This document shows positions 44,801-56,680 of a stretch of DNA of 64,000 nt, piece by piece. Below the pieces are notes generated by a model that was not told where the DNA came from, did not search any database, and was given only the letters and a program-made list of their open reading frames with translations. Origin of the DNA: Limnoperna fortunei (taxonomy: Eukaryota > Mollusca > Bivalvia > Mytilida > Modiolidae); NCBI GenBank assembly GCA_944474755.1, contig OX104111.1, positions 113,776,545 to 113,840,544 of the forward strand, read 5' to 3'. The stretch's first letter is position 1; every line of letters begins with the position of its first letter. Both the position numbers and the translations under genes were made by a program.

Positions 44801-45875
44801 ACAACCGTACAGCTTTATATCGTTCGGACATTTCTGATTTATACCGAAGTGTATATCCGCTTCATATCGTTCACGTACGCCTCTGTATCTCGTTCATTTA
44901 TATGCCAGATTTCGTGCCTTCCCGATTAATATCGCTTGCGTTTACCGGCTTAATATCTTTCGGGTTACTTACTATATTCAGATCGTGTTAAACTGCTCTG
45001 TTTATTTATTGTGTAACCGCTTGATATCGTTTGTATCTGCACGTTCTAGAAAATTGGTGTATAGCCGCTTTCTGAGTGTTTGTGTAGAACCGATTGTTAT
45101 TGTTTGTTCTATGCCCGCTTTCTGACGGTCCGGTATAAATGCTTGATATCGTACGTGTTTCTCCTATTTATTCAGCTGATGTATACCCGCTAGATCTCGT
45201 TCTTCATTGGCCGCTTTCGCACTTTCGTTTATATCCGTTAACGTGGCTCTACGCTTGATGTCGTCCGTATATAACCACGTTATATAGTTCTTTTATTTCC
45301 TCTTATTATCCTTTTTATGGCCGCTATATATCGTTCATTTATGCAAGCTTTATACCCTTCTGATATACCCGCTTTATATTGTTCTTGTATACCGGTTTTT
45401 TATTATTCTTGTATGCCGAAGTTATATTCTTTTTGTAAACCAGCTTTAAATCTGTTGTGTATATTGCTTTATATTGTTCCTTTATAAACACTTTATATCT
45501 TTTTTGCATACCCGCTTAATATACATCGTGTATACCCGCTTTATATCGCTTGTGTATACCCATTTGATATCGTTGTAACCATCCTTTTAAATAGTTTGTG
45601 TACACCCATTTTATGTAGTTCTTGTCAACACGCTTTGTATCATTCTTGTGCGTACTATTTCTATCGTTTTATTTATGTGTTTCCTCTTTATATCGTTCGC
45701 ATATAGATGCTGCATATCGTTTGCCTATGCCGGCATAATAGCGTTCGTGAATACATCCTTGAAATCGTTTGTATTTTAAAGTTATTTATTTATTGTATAA
45801 TAGCTTTATATCGCTTTTATATACAAGCGTTATATGGTTCTAGGATACCCGCTTAATATCGTTCTTGTATATAGA
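44801..45875. repeat. 24-bp minisatellite array 9
   Basis: About 45 units. Its landmarks (CTCGTTCATTTATATGCCAG near 44891, CTGTTTATTTATTGTGTAAC near 44997) parallel array 3 at 13210-13350. It ends at the same junction as array 3, TTCTTGTATATAGAATAT. Confidence 0.85.
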
Positions 45876-47886
45876 ATATACATCTGAACATGAGATATCA
45901 TTTTATCATCAGTGGTATTATATGGCGAAACGATAGCTGACTTCACAATACAATTTTGCAGGTATACTGATCGTGAAATTCTAATCTCACACACGGATAC
46001 AAATAATTACCACACTGTATCATTAATGGAATAAATTAACTTTCAACAGTGATGATCTCTATCATAATCTGCTTTCACATTAAGGGCTATCGACATGTAT
46101 ATTCTAGGTAGCATTTTTATTTATCAACTCTTGTATCATTCCCATATGTCAAATATATCTATTTTTTAAAGTGATGTTAATTTAGAAGCAATCTCAATTT
46201 TATTCACCATCCATACTGAAATTGTTAGCTAAATTATACGTTTTTATTAATGCTATTTTTATTATAATATGACATGCGAATTGCAGACTTACATATTGGC
46301 CGTCTACAAAAGAATTATTAACGTGTAATATCAGTTACACTGCAGATATGATGGACGTCGACAAACACAACAGTTATATTGTCGTCACTGAGGTCACTAA
46401 GCAACATTTAAACCATACGTGACCATAATCGTTAGTACAATGGGGTATAAGAAGCATGCACTAAGAATGGGGTCAGCAACGGCAAACTCTAATCTAAACT
46501 AAATATTACTAATACTGATTAAATACAACGGCTATTTGAACACTTTGTTGGGTAGTACTTAATGTGAAGTTTGTAATATAATTAGTCACACCTTAATTTG
46601 AAGATGTATATAATTTAAATTTTAGGCACAAGCGATGTATTTCGTTTTAAATACCAAACAAATAGATGGTATCGGTTCAACATATGGTCACCTTATAATA
46701 TATGAATAGATAGTTCCGTGCGAACTTGCGAGTGACAATATTTCCCAATATTCATGCAATAACCCTTTTATTATATATATAGAGTGCTTTTAAATGATCA
46801 TTCGTTAACTTTGCTATTTTGTAATATTTTACTGGGTAAAATATTATCATATTTTCGCATGGTCAATATTTTGTTTTGTTTATTTTTGTTTACAGTCGAT
46901 TTCGTCTTTTGTTGGTCCATGAATTCTTTCACTTTACTTTCTTCGACAATCGAATTCACTTTCATTTTTTCAGCGGTTGTGCTAACTCTTCCGTCGATAG
47001 CAGATCATGTTTTGTCTGATATATATAGTTTATACTATTGTGCAACAGAATGGATGAGAACCTAACTAAACAATTTGGAAAAGAGATTATTTCGATGTAG
47101 ATCAATACTACTAGTTCTGTACTAAACACACTTATCTCAGGTCATTTACTGAAATATTGTGTAGAACTGAACACTATGCTTGTCAATGTGCAAATCAAAT
47201 CAATCAATGCGTGACGGTTTTTAAATAAAATAGAAAGTAGAAGAATATAATAATACGAAGAAAAGCGAAACAAAACAAGATTTATTTCGAAATACAGTGT
47301 CATTAACACCATTACATGTACAGTCAAACTTTGTTGTCGCGAACTCAGTTGACTCGATACTTCGGTTATATCGTTACAATGTTTCAGTTCTGGCATTGTT
47401 TCCATCTCTACAAAGGAATTCTTCTTCTGATGTGTTGACAAGTTATAACATAAAAACTATCGGATGCACATTTTACTAAGGGTATTTGTTTTGATTAATT
47501 TTACGACATGGGATAAAACATTATTTGCACTTGCGCTTTGGTAATTCCAAACTCTACGTGAACGTCGTTAAGTAGACTGGTTTCCCGTTTCAGCTTGCTT
47601 TATTTTAAATATAGTCCACTAATGCATTTATTTATTTTTGACACTCTGTTTTTTCTCCTTCCATTGTTTTTTTACGTGAAAGATTACACTTAACCCTTTC
47701 TTGTCTTGAAAGTATTACATTTTACAAAGCCGCAAAATGTAATCTTTAGATGTGTAAACACTGTTTTAAGGTTACTAAGAATGAGTTCTTTGAATAATTG
47801 TTACAATGTACAGCAAGTAAGAACTTCTTACAGTACTCTGTACTCCATAGCTAGAAAAATGTATTGACTTAATAGATTTTAAAGTT
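45876..47886. repeat. B flank, copy 2
   Basis: Collinear with 14196-16610 (TATCATTTTATCATCAGTGG, TTAGTCACACCTTAATTTGA near 46579, ATCTCAGGTCATTTACTGAA near 47134). It retains only one arm of the foldback element near 46725-46760. It joins the L module at 47886 abruptly, skipping about 300 bp present at 16600-16900. ORFs at 46784-47065 and 47142-47479 are unsupported: no domain, and no clear conservation of frame with copy 1. Confidence 0.75.
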
Positions 47887-49656
47887 AAATTAAAGTTTGT
47901 CCTTGCTATTTCCATCTTGTTTATTTTACTAGCAAATGTTACAAGATAGTGTATTGAATCTAGTTAACATTGATGAAATCTGCATAGTTGTAATTGAACA
48001 TGAAAGTTGAATGTACGACGACTTGTAACAAAATGTACTTTCACGATAAGTTACAAAGGGAGAATAATGTTATATAATCATTCGTTTCATAAGAAAGTAA
48101 TAGCATCCCGAGGAAGCCCCACAATGCAGAAGGAAAACCAGAAATTCTTATTAAATTAATGTTGAGTCAAGCACTCCTTGCCGAAAGATAGGCTCTGATT
48201 GAGAACAGTAGTGTTGACAGCAATTGTTTTATTTATCTAGATTTATGTGAAAAGGATTCACTGCCTCCTAGTTTTTCAGGAAGATAAAACACATTCTGAA
48301 TTGTTTTTTATTGGTTGACCTTTTGCTGTTTATTATGAGCAATTTTTGGTTTCCGATTGAATGACGTTTAACGCATGGCGCCAAGTTTTTAATGGAGGTG
48401 TACTTGGAGAAAACAACGTCATTAATAATACTTAAATTATATCATCTGTGTTGCTAATAGAGTGGTTCACGAAATGTTTTCTTTCTTAAATTAAAGCAAT
48501 TAGAAGAAAAGAATAATTTCAAAATAGTTATTTATCAGGACAACCTTATGAATACTGTGGATAGTTTCGATAGAACCAACTAGCGACTGTGATGCGATTA
48601 ACCGTATACAGATAATAAGGACTGTATTGTTCTTAAGTGAAGTTTTTATACCTTTGATTTGTATATATATTCGATGCCGAAAAAATTTGTGGAGAGGATT
48701 AAATGAATTTCTACACTCAAATTCACCGAGGTTCCCTTGATGGATGTAGAAGGTATGTATGTTTATAAGTTGTATTTGCATGCATTTTTGAAATCTAATT
48801 GAAAAATGGCATCTGAAAAAGCTACATTGATGGAAATGTTTATCATGTCTTCACGTCATGTCAACACGTCATTTCTATAATGTTATTACGGCTGGCTTAC
48901 AGAATTTTAGCATGCAATTTCTGTCAATATAACTCATGTTATATCATTGCTGGAATGCGCATGTTATATTACCGGTCATCTGCGATGTTGGCTGGATTTA
49001 AACTGATTATATAGACTTGAATTAAACACGCTTCTAAATAAGAAAAATAGCAAAGAAACCGACCGAACAACAATAATCAAAAGACAATGTACAATTACAA
49101 ATTCCGATATATTTAAAAAAAACTGTTAAATAATTAATTCTTTAAAAAAATTGAATCTGAAATACTCGTACACATTACTTCTAAGACAAACCAGCTTAAA
49201 TGTTATAAATCGAGAAGCGAAAACATATAAGAAATGAGTAATACCGGGAAAAGTTGTATAGAAAAGTTTGTTATATAAGGTTTGTAGGTTTAGCAAATAA
49301 TCATTTACTAAATCAAACGATATATGAATAAATACTGAACGAAACCTTTTGTAAACCATAGCATATAATTTTACACATTTTGTCATACAAACTCATACTA
49401 AAGATAAAAACACTGTGAGCCTGCATTTGTCGGAGCAATAAATGTTCGATGAAGTCGTATAAGGGCTAACAAAGCTAAAATAAATTTGTTTGTGAATTTC
49501 TGCATGAATGTTTAAACGGTATTAGCAACAACACTTGAAAGAAATGAACCTACAAAATTTGAGGAATATGACAAATTGTACACCAATAATAAATAATGAA
49601 CGATATTCGACACCAACGCATAGCGACACATCATTTAATGATTCTCAATATTATTG

Positions 49657-49732
<76 letters not shown>

Positions 49733-50040
49733 CCTGTTTTCACTAATTGACCTAGTTTGATTTTTGGCAAATGTATCGTGAAATAGAAAAATACATTATT
49801 ATAAGTTTATAAAAAATAGTCGGGAAGTAGAAATATACATATTATCTTAGTTTTATACTTAACAATATTGTTATAAATGTGGGATTTTGTGGTAAAACCC
49901 TGACCGTAGACAGGTACCATCTCTCTTTTTCACACGAAACACTTCGAGTAATTTTTGCCTGTCAGTTAAATGTCTTATCAGTGAAATGTTACATGACTAC
50001 TTTTTTATACTTTAATCCGATGACTTGAACCGCTTTGATT
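47887..50040. repeat. L module, recent copy
   Basis: Nearly identical to 362-2495, with scattered substitutions and small indels. The main difference is the expanded (TA)n tract at 49661-49729. It leads into the array at about 50041 at the same point as copy 1. Confidence 0.9.
49661..49729. repeat. (TA)n microsatellite, about 34 units
   Basis: An uninterrupted TA run. The homologous place in copy 1 (about 2178-2186) has only a few TA units, so the expansion happened after the duplication. Confidence 0.97.
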
Positions 50041-53000
50041 CTTGATACCTTCTTTTTGTATGCGTATACCAGCACATATATTATTCGTGTATACCCGCTT
50101 TGTACCGTTATTTTATATCTGATTTGTATCGTCGTCTTATGCTCGCTTTCTGTCGTGTTTAAATGCCTTATATCGCACGGGCATATCCGATTTCACTCAG
50201 ATCTATTCCGTATACAGGCCTTATATCCTTGTATAATTTGTTATATTATTCGCGTCTTCCCGCTTTATATCGTCAGGTTCTACACTATTTATATCGTTCG
50301 TGTATATTTATTCGATATTGTACCTTCATACCCACTTCATATCATTCGTAACAATCCGATAAAATAGTTCTTCTCTACACGCTTTGTATCGTTCGTATAT
50401 ATCCGCGTATATCGATCTTGTATACCTGCTTGATATCATTCACGTATTCCCATTGTATATTGTTACTGTATACCCGCGTTATATCGATCTTGTATATCTG
50501 ACACATAACTTCATTATATCGTTTGTATTTTCCCGATTTATATCGTTTGCCAATACCGGCTTAATATCGTTCGGATATACCTCAGATATATCGTTCTTGT
50601 TTAAGTGTTGTATTTAATTTTTGTATGACCGCTTGATATCGTTCATATATTCCGGCGCGGAGTTATATATTTCTAGAACACCCGCTTTATGTAGTTCTTG
50701 TATACCCACTTGATAAGGTTTTTGTGTGCCCGCTTTTATCGTTCGTGTAAACCACAGTGATATCTTTCTTATATCCCCGTTTTCTTACTTATTGTTCCTT
50801 TATAACCGCTTTATACTGTTCCAGTATATAGCGGGTACAGGCTACTTGTATACCCTCTTGATATTGTTCTTGTATACCCGCTTTATATTTTTCGCGTATG
50901 TCCCATGTATGTTGCTTTTTGTGTATTAGCTTTATATCGTTCGGGTCTACACGTTTTACTCCGTTTGTATCTACACTATGTATTTCGTTCGTTTGAAATC
51001 GTAAGTTTATACCCACTTAATATCACTCTTCTAAACCCGCTGTATATTGTTCGTGTATACCAGTTTGACATCGTTCGCTACAATTTGCTTCACCATTTTT
51101 AAATACCCACGTTATATAGTTCGTGTCTCCAAGCTTTATCTCGCTTGTGTACCTGCTCGGATATTTCTGCTGTATATCGATTTGTATATCCGCTTCATAT
51201 CGTTCACGTACCCCGTTGTATCTCGTTCATGTATATACCCGCTTTCTATCATTCCGATTGATGTCATTTGCGTTTACCGGCTTAATATTTTTCGGTGTTA
51301 CCTAATTTATAGCGTTCGTTTTCAACCGCTCTGTTTATGTATTGTATAACCTCTTAATATCGTTTGTATATATCAGTTCTATACAATTGGTGTATAGCCG
51401 CGTTTTGAGTTTTGATTGTTTGTGTATATCCGATTGTTATCGTTGTACTATGCCCGCTCTCTTATGGTCCTGTCTAAACGCCCTATACCGTACGTGTATG
51501 TCCTATTTATACAGCTCATGTACACCAGCTTGATCTCGTTCTTCTTTCCGGTTTTCTAACTTTCTTTCATATCCGTTTACTTACATTCGTGCCTACACGC
51601 GTAATGTCGCGTGTATACTAGCTTAATTTCTTTTGCATACCAGCTTTAGTCGTTCTTGTTTACCCGCTTTATATAAATCGGGTATACTAGCTTCATATCG
51701 CTTGTGTATACTCATTTGATATCGTTGTAACAATTCTCTTAAATAGTTTGTGTACATCAACTCTCAATATTTATTGTCCTCGCGCTTTGTATCCTTTGTT
51801 TGAATAGTATTTATACCGTTTTTACCCGTTTTATTGATGTGTACCCTCTTTATATCGGTCTCATATAAATGCTGTATATCGATTTTGTATACATTCTTGA
51901 TATCGTTCACGTATACTCGATGTCTATCGTTCGTGTATAACCACTTTATATCGTTTTTGTATACCCGCTTATATCGACCCTTTAAACCCTCTTTACATTG
52001 TTTACGTTTACCCGCTTTATATCGCTCGTATTTTTCCGATTTATATCGTTCATACATATCATCGTTATATTGTTCTATCATGCCCGCATAAGATCGTTCT
52101 TGTATACCCGCTTTATAAGGTGCTTTTACGCCCTCCTTTTATCGTACTTGGATACTTGGTTGATATCATTCTATTCCCGCTTTATTTTCGTTTAAACCCG
52201 TTTTCCTATGTTCATGCTTACAATCGTTATTTAGTAAGTGCATCGCCGCTTTATATACTTATGTATACCCGCTTGATATAGTTTCATCATACCCGCTTCA
52301 CTTTGTTCAGTATAAAGTTTTATATCCTACTTGTAGACCCGATTATATTTTTCTTGTATTAACAATTTAAATTGCTCTTGTATTAGTCTTTATATTGTAT
52401 TTCAACGCTAGGTTTATATTGTGCTTGAATGTCAGCATTATTTTGCTCGTGTCTACACGTTTTTTATAGTTCGTGTCTACACTCGTTATATTGCTGGAGT
52501 ACATCTACTCTTTATGGTTCATTCAAACACGCTTGATATCGTTGTTGTGCATCTGATTTATATCGAGTTTGTATACCCGTTCTGCTTTGTTCACGTATGC
52601 CCAGTTTATGTCGTTTGTGAATACCCGCTTGATAACGTTCTTGTATATCCGCTTTATATCAATTTTGTATAACCGCTTGACATAGTTTGTGTATTCCCGA
52701 TTGATATTGTTCGTGTATACCTGCGTTATAGTAGTCGTGTCTAACCGCTGCATAGATTTCTTGTATTACACATTATACCGTTCGTGTTTATTTGCTTGTC
52801 GTCGTTCGTACATAATATATTTATATAGTTTGTACTTTCCCTCTCTTGTTATTGTTCATTTTACCTGATATGCCCGATTTATATTGTTCTTGTATACCAG
52901 CTTTATGTCTTTCATGTATTCCTGCTTTAAATCGTTCCATTATGCCCATGTTAGATCGTTAGCGTCTGCACGCTTTTATCGGTGGTGTCTACACGTTTGC

Positions 53001-53150
53001 TGTGGTTTTTTTATACGCTTTATGTTGTAATCGTATACCCGCTTCATATTTTTCGTGTATATTCAGTTATATAAATCTTCTTTTTCAGCCTTATATCTTT
53101 GTTCAAGCTTTATATCGTTCGGGTATACACCTTTTTATCGTTCCTGTGTA
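50041..53150. repeat. 24-bp minisatellite array 10
   Basis: About 128 units, collinear with array 1 almost unit for unit, including the inverted unit at 50805-50836. ORF pairs in the two arrays have near-identical peptides (for example 51834-52091 and 4270-4527), which reflects the duplication and not selection. It retains about 110 bp at its right end that array 1 has lost. Confidence 0.92.
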
Positions 53151-54370
53151 ACTTCTTGATAAGGAAATTGTGCAACAATTATTCTATGATAAACATACAG
53201 ATAGTTCGTAAACGTCTTTGCATCATTTTAATAAACGATTGTGGTCAAAATTGGGTAGTCAAGACTTATAGACTAACTCTCCAATGCCTTGTTTCCGGAA
53301 AATCTTGAAGAATATGTGTTCAGTTATAATAACGATGACAATAGAAGGTAAGCATCTTCAGAAACATGCCTTAGTTTTGATATCTCGATTCAGCAAGTAT
53401 TTTTCTTAAGCAAGTTGAAAAGTAATATGTCCACAGTTATTAATTCAAACATGTTTGTATAAATGAAGATTTGTAATCGTGACTTGACTTTTGACTATGG
53501 TTGTTTGATTCTTTAATTCATCATCTGTATTCTATATGTGAAATTGAACAAGGTGTCAAAACCTTATCATTTTAAATAAATGTAGGGTCCTTGGTGGCCG
53601 AGTGGTAAAGTCTGATAATCATCTTCTACTGAGCACTTGGTCTGTTAACATTGAGGTTGTGTTGGAGTCCTGGTACTCCTACTTCCCTCATCCCCATGAC
53701 GCCATGTTATAGCTGAAAAGCTGCTCAAAATGTCACATAAATCACCCTTCGAACAAATAAGAAATAAATATATAGTCTTTCTTTTAGGTTAACAAAGAAA
53801 AGATGTATATTAACGGAATTAATGTAAATTTCAGAAGTTTGGCAAAATATATTTCTGCTAACCTTTTTTAGAACTAAATATTTTATGACTAGACCAGTTC
53901 TTACAAAATGCTTAGAGAGTTATAATCACCCAACAAATATCGTAAATGATCATGTAGGAGATAATCTTTAATAATCTTCATGACAACTTCTAAATGCGTA
54001 AAAACACAAATAGTTGTATTTATTTTTTACGATCAACACTTCATGTTTTTTCTGTCAGAATAGAACATTAGATAGAGGTACTATTTGTTCTCAGACTAGT
54101 CATAATTTGTTGCACGGAAAATAAATACTAGTCTTTACGATGTTCTCGAGGTATGTGATCTAAATAATAACATTAAACTAAATAAACTTTTTAACACAAA
54201 AATATCTCATGATAATTATGTGAAATTTTTAAAACAATACTAAATGGACGTATTCAAGTCCGTCTGACATTTATAAAAAGATCATGTTGCATCGTTAATT
54301 TTTGTAAGAAACAAACAAAAACAAGACATTAAAATTTGTACCTAGATATAAACTTTTCGAATGACAGATT
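53151..54370. repeat. R-A flank, recent copy
   Basis: Near-identical to 5531-6715, with the complete start (GATAAGGAAATTGTGCAACA). It includes a SINE at 53584-53771. No gene is visible. Confidence 0.88.
53584..53771 (+). mobile_element. Degenerate tRNA-derived SINE in R-A flank
   Basis: Duplicate of the SINE at 5914-6100 (GGTGGCCGAGTGGTAAAG head; AACAAATAAGAAATAAAT tail). Confidence 0.7.
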
Positions 54371-54660
54371 AACACACCCGCCCCTTATCCTTTCTGTATA
54401 GCCGCAATATATCGTTCTCGTTTAAAAGGTTGACATCCGTCTGCTATACCCGCTTTATATTGTTCTTGTAGGCCGAATTTTTATTGTTTTTGTATGCCTA
54501 TGTTATATCATTCTTGCAAACCAGCTTTAAATTGTTTGCTTGATATTTTTCGTTTTTGCCCACCTTTTATCGTTCGTGTATATCTATAAATTTTCGCCAT
54601 ATTTCTTTCGCCTATACAAGCTTTTTATCGTTCGAGCATACCCCATTTTATCGTTCGTGA
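54371..54660. repeat. 24-bp minisatellite block, duplicate of 2a
   Basis: Near-identical to 6716-7000. Confidence 0.8.
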
Positions 54661-55689
54661 GTACGATAACGACTTTGTACAATAATTATTCTATGATACA
54701 CATACAGATATTTCGTATCCGTCTTTGTACCATTTCCCTAACCAATTTGGTCGAAAGTGGGTTGTCAAGACCTTTACAATGTCAGTCCTTAACTCTGCAA
54801 TAATATGTTGAAGGCAACTCTTGAATAATATGTGTACAATTATTATAACGATGATTCCATATTTTTCATTTCTATTCAGGTTCTTATGTTCCACTAGCAC
54901 GTTAAAAAGCGATATGTCCATAGTTATTATTTAATAAATCAAATAAATGCATAAATCAAGATTTGGAATCTTGACTTGATTTTCGACTTGGTTGTTTGGC
55001 TGGTTCATGGTAATCATACTTCCGGCCTCCTCAATAAAAACTGGACGCCAAAATATAGCTGAAGAACTGAAAATAATAAATATAGTATTTCTTTATGAAT
55101 AACGTCTACAAAGGTCTACAAAGAAAACATGTTAATGAACGGAATAACAATTGTAAATTTAGTTCAGCAAAATGTATTTGTGATAACCTTTTTTGTGGCT
55201 CTAAATATTTTATGACTAGACCAGTTCTTACCAAATGCATATAGTAATGTATCAAGTGAATCCCTACTATTTGATTGGTTAATCAAGATGGGGATATTAT
55301 ACCGTATTCCATGTGAAACCCCGGAGATATTGAAACCAAATGGCGTCTATTCATTGAATAATTTTACGGAATCTTTCATCCCCGTCTGCGATTTGTCTTG
55401 AAATTAACAAGGGCGATAACCTTAAATTGAAGTCTTTTAAAACAGAAGCATTTGCATTGGACTTCGAAAGTGAAATTTATCATTAAAAGTATGGCTGGGA
55501 ATAATAGTAAAAATTATCCAAGGTTATAAAATTTTAAAAGCCAGTAAAAGTTTCGTGCTTAAATCTGTTGAATTGTAGGTTCTCCGATAGTGGTGGTCCC
55601 AACTAAATTTTTTCTTCAAGCATGAAAATGTCTAATCTAATTATATACTCTAGAATATTAGTACAATAAGACTTCAACAGAATATAACT
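54661..55689. repeat. R-A flank variant, recent copy
   Basis: Near-identical to 7001-8106 but about 75 bp shorter near 55355, where copy 1 has an AATATAAAAAT-rich extra. It contains the same SINE 3' half near 55015-55080. Confidence 0.8.
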
Positions 55690-55809
55690 GTTATTCGGGT
55701 TTCACAGGGGATACGGGTTTATATTCCTGTCCGTATTCTACATTCCCTTCGCCTATAAAACACAGACAGGGAACATGAACCCGTATCCCCTGTGAAAATC
55801 CCGAATAAC
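55690..55809. mobile_element. Foldback/MITE-like palindrome, duplicate
   Basis: Duplicate of 8107-8227, one base shorter (TTCCTGTCC against TTCCCTGTCC) and with one change in the right arm. Confidence 0.6.
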
Positions 55810-55974
55810 ATATAGTATATCCGTTTCATATCGTTCACGTAACCCGTTGTATCTCGTTCATGTATATACCCTATTCATGCTTTCCCGATTGATGTCGTTT
55901 GCGTTTAGCGGCTTAATATCTTTCGGGTTTGCCTACTTTATAGTGTTCGTTTTAAACCCCTCTGTTTATTTATT
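55810..55974. repeat. 24-bp minisatellite, truncated by the next element
   Basis: Seven or so units matching 8228-8391. The match to copy 1 ends exactly at TTTATTTATT, where the sequence switches to AGGTCTTTCC. Confidence 0.85.
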
Positions 55975-56070
55975 AGGTCTTTCCACCTTTCTGTGGAAAG
56001 ACCTATAGTTATTGTTCTGATTATTAGGTCTTTCCACCTTTCTGTGGAAAGACCTATAGTTATTGTTCTG

Positions 56071-56076
<6 letters not shown>
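55975..56076. repeat. Two 51-bp units with a terminal palindrome
   Basis: AGGTCTTTCCACCTTTCTGT followed by GGAAAGACCTATAGTTATTG occurs at 55975 and again at 56026. AGGTCTTTCCAC pairs with GTGGAAAGACCT across a short loop. It marks the left end of the element carrying the 155-bp satellite. Similar palindromic starts are familiar to me from mollusc repeats, but I cannot name the family with certainty. Confidence 0.75.

Positions 56077-56106
<30 letters not shown>
56071..56106. repeat. (ATT)n microsatellite, 12 units
   Basis: A pure ATT run directly after the second 51-bp unit. The asparagine-rich minus-strand ORF at 55966-56151 is simply this tract translated. Confidence 0.95.
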
Positions 56107-56680
56107 TTCTCTTTTCTTCTGCCAACTTATTTTGATGTCTGGTTTTTTCACTTCGCGACATGTCGCTTTAATATTTTATATATGATGTCGGTTACCCATT
56201 GCGCTTTCGCAGTTCAGCCTGACTGACCGCACCCTTTTTCTTTACGGAGTTATCTCCCCTTTTACTAAAAAGCTTGTTCCTGCTACTCCTCCTTAACCAA
56301 AAAAGATAGCAATACCAAACCTTTACCAAAATGTGTCCTATATCCTTGCGCAACTTTGGGACAGATGGATTGAAGGGTTCTGACGACATCTTATAGGAGT
56401 TATCTCCCTTTAAATAAAAGTAGTAAGTGATATTCAAACAAATCTCAGCAACTAAAAGAGATAGAGGCCTGGGGTCTTCAATTTAGACCATCAGGACCTT
56501 TGACCTTGAAAATGGACACAAGGTCAAAGGTCAAGGTCACGTTCTAAATTCTGACATTTGCTTGTGTCCCCTACTCCTTTGAAACGGTAAAAGATAGATA
56601 AACACTTATTGAGGGTAAAATATTCGTCTAAGTAAGGCGCAACTTTGTCACATTTGGAGGGAAGTAATTTGACTTCAATT
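56107..56680. repeat. Left unique part of the satellite-bearing element
   Basis: It contains GGAGTTATCTCCC-like words at 56246 and 56396, each resembling the start of a satellite monomer, and ACCTTTGACCTTGAAAATGG followed by the AGGTCA series at 56521. The segments around 56340-56400 (GCGCAACTTTGGGACA) and 56638-56680 (GCGCAACTTTGTCACATTTG) look like decayed monomer ends, so the satellite probably grew out of this sequence. The ORF at 56192-56437 (minus) has no recognisable domain. Confidence 0.6.
56521..56540 (+). promoter_or_regulatory. Three AGGTCA half-sites (perfect DR1 plus an overlapping TCAAGGTCA)
   Basis: AGGTCA at 56521-56526, 56528-56533 and 56534-56539. The first two form a perfect direct repeat with a 1-bp spacer, the classical RXR/HNF4/COUP-TF type element. 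TCAAGGTCA at 56531-56539 matches the consensus of ERR/SF-1-type receptors. Whether it is used is unknown. Confidence 0.45.

Noticed and set aside
55966..56151. Asparagine-rich ORF
   Set aside because: Translation of the (ATT)n tract and the two 51-bp units on the minus strand.
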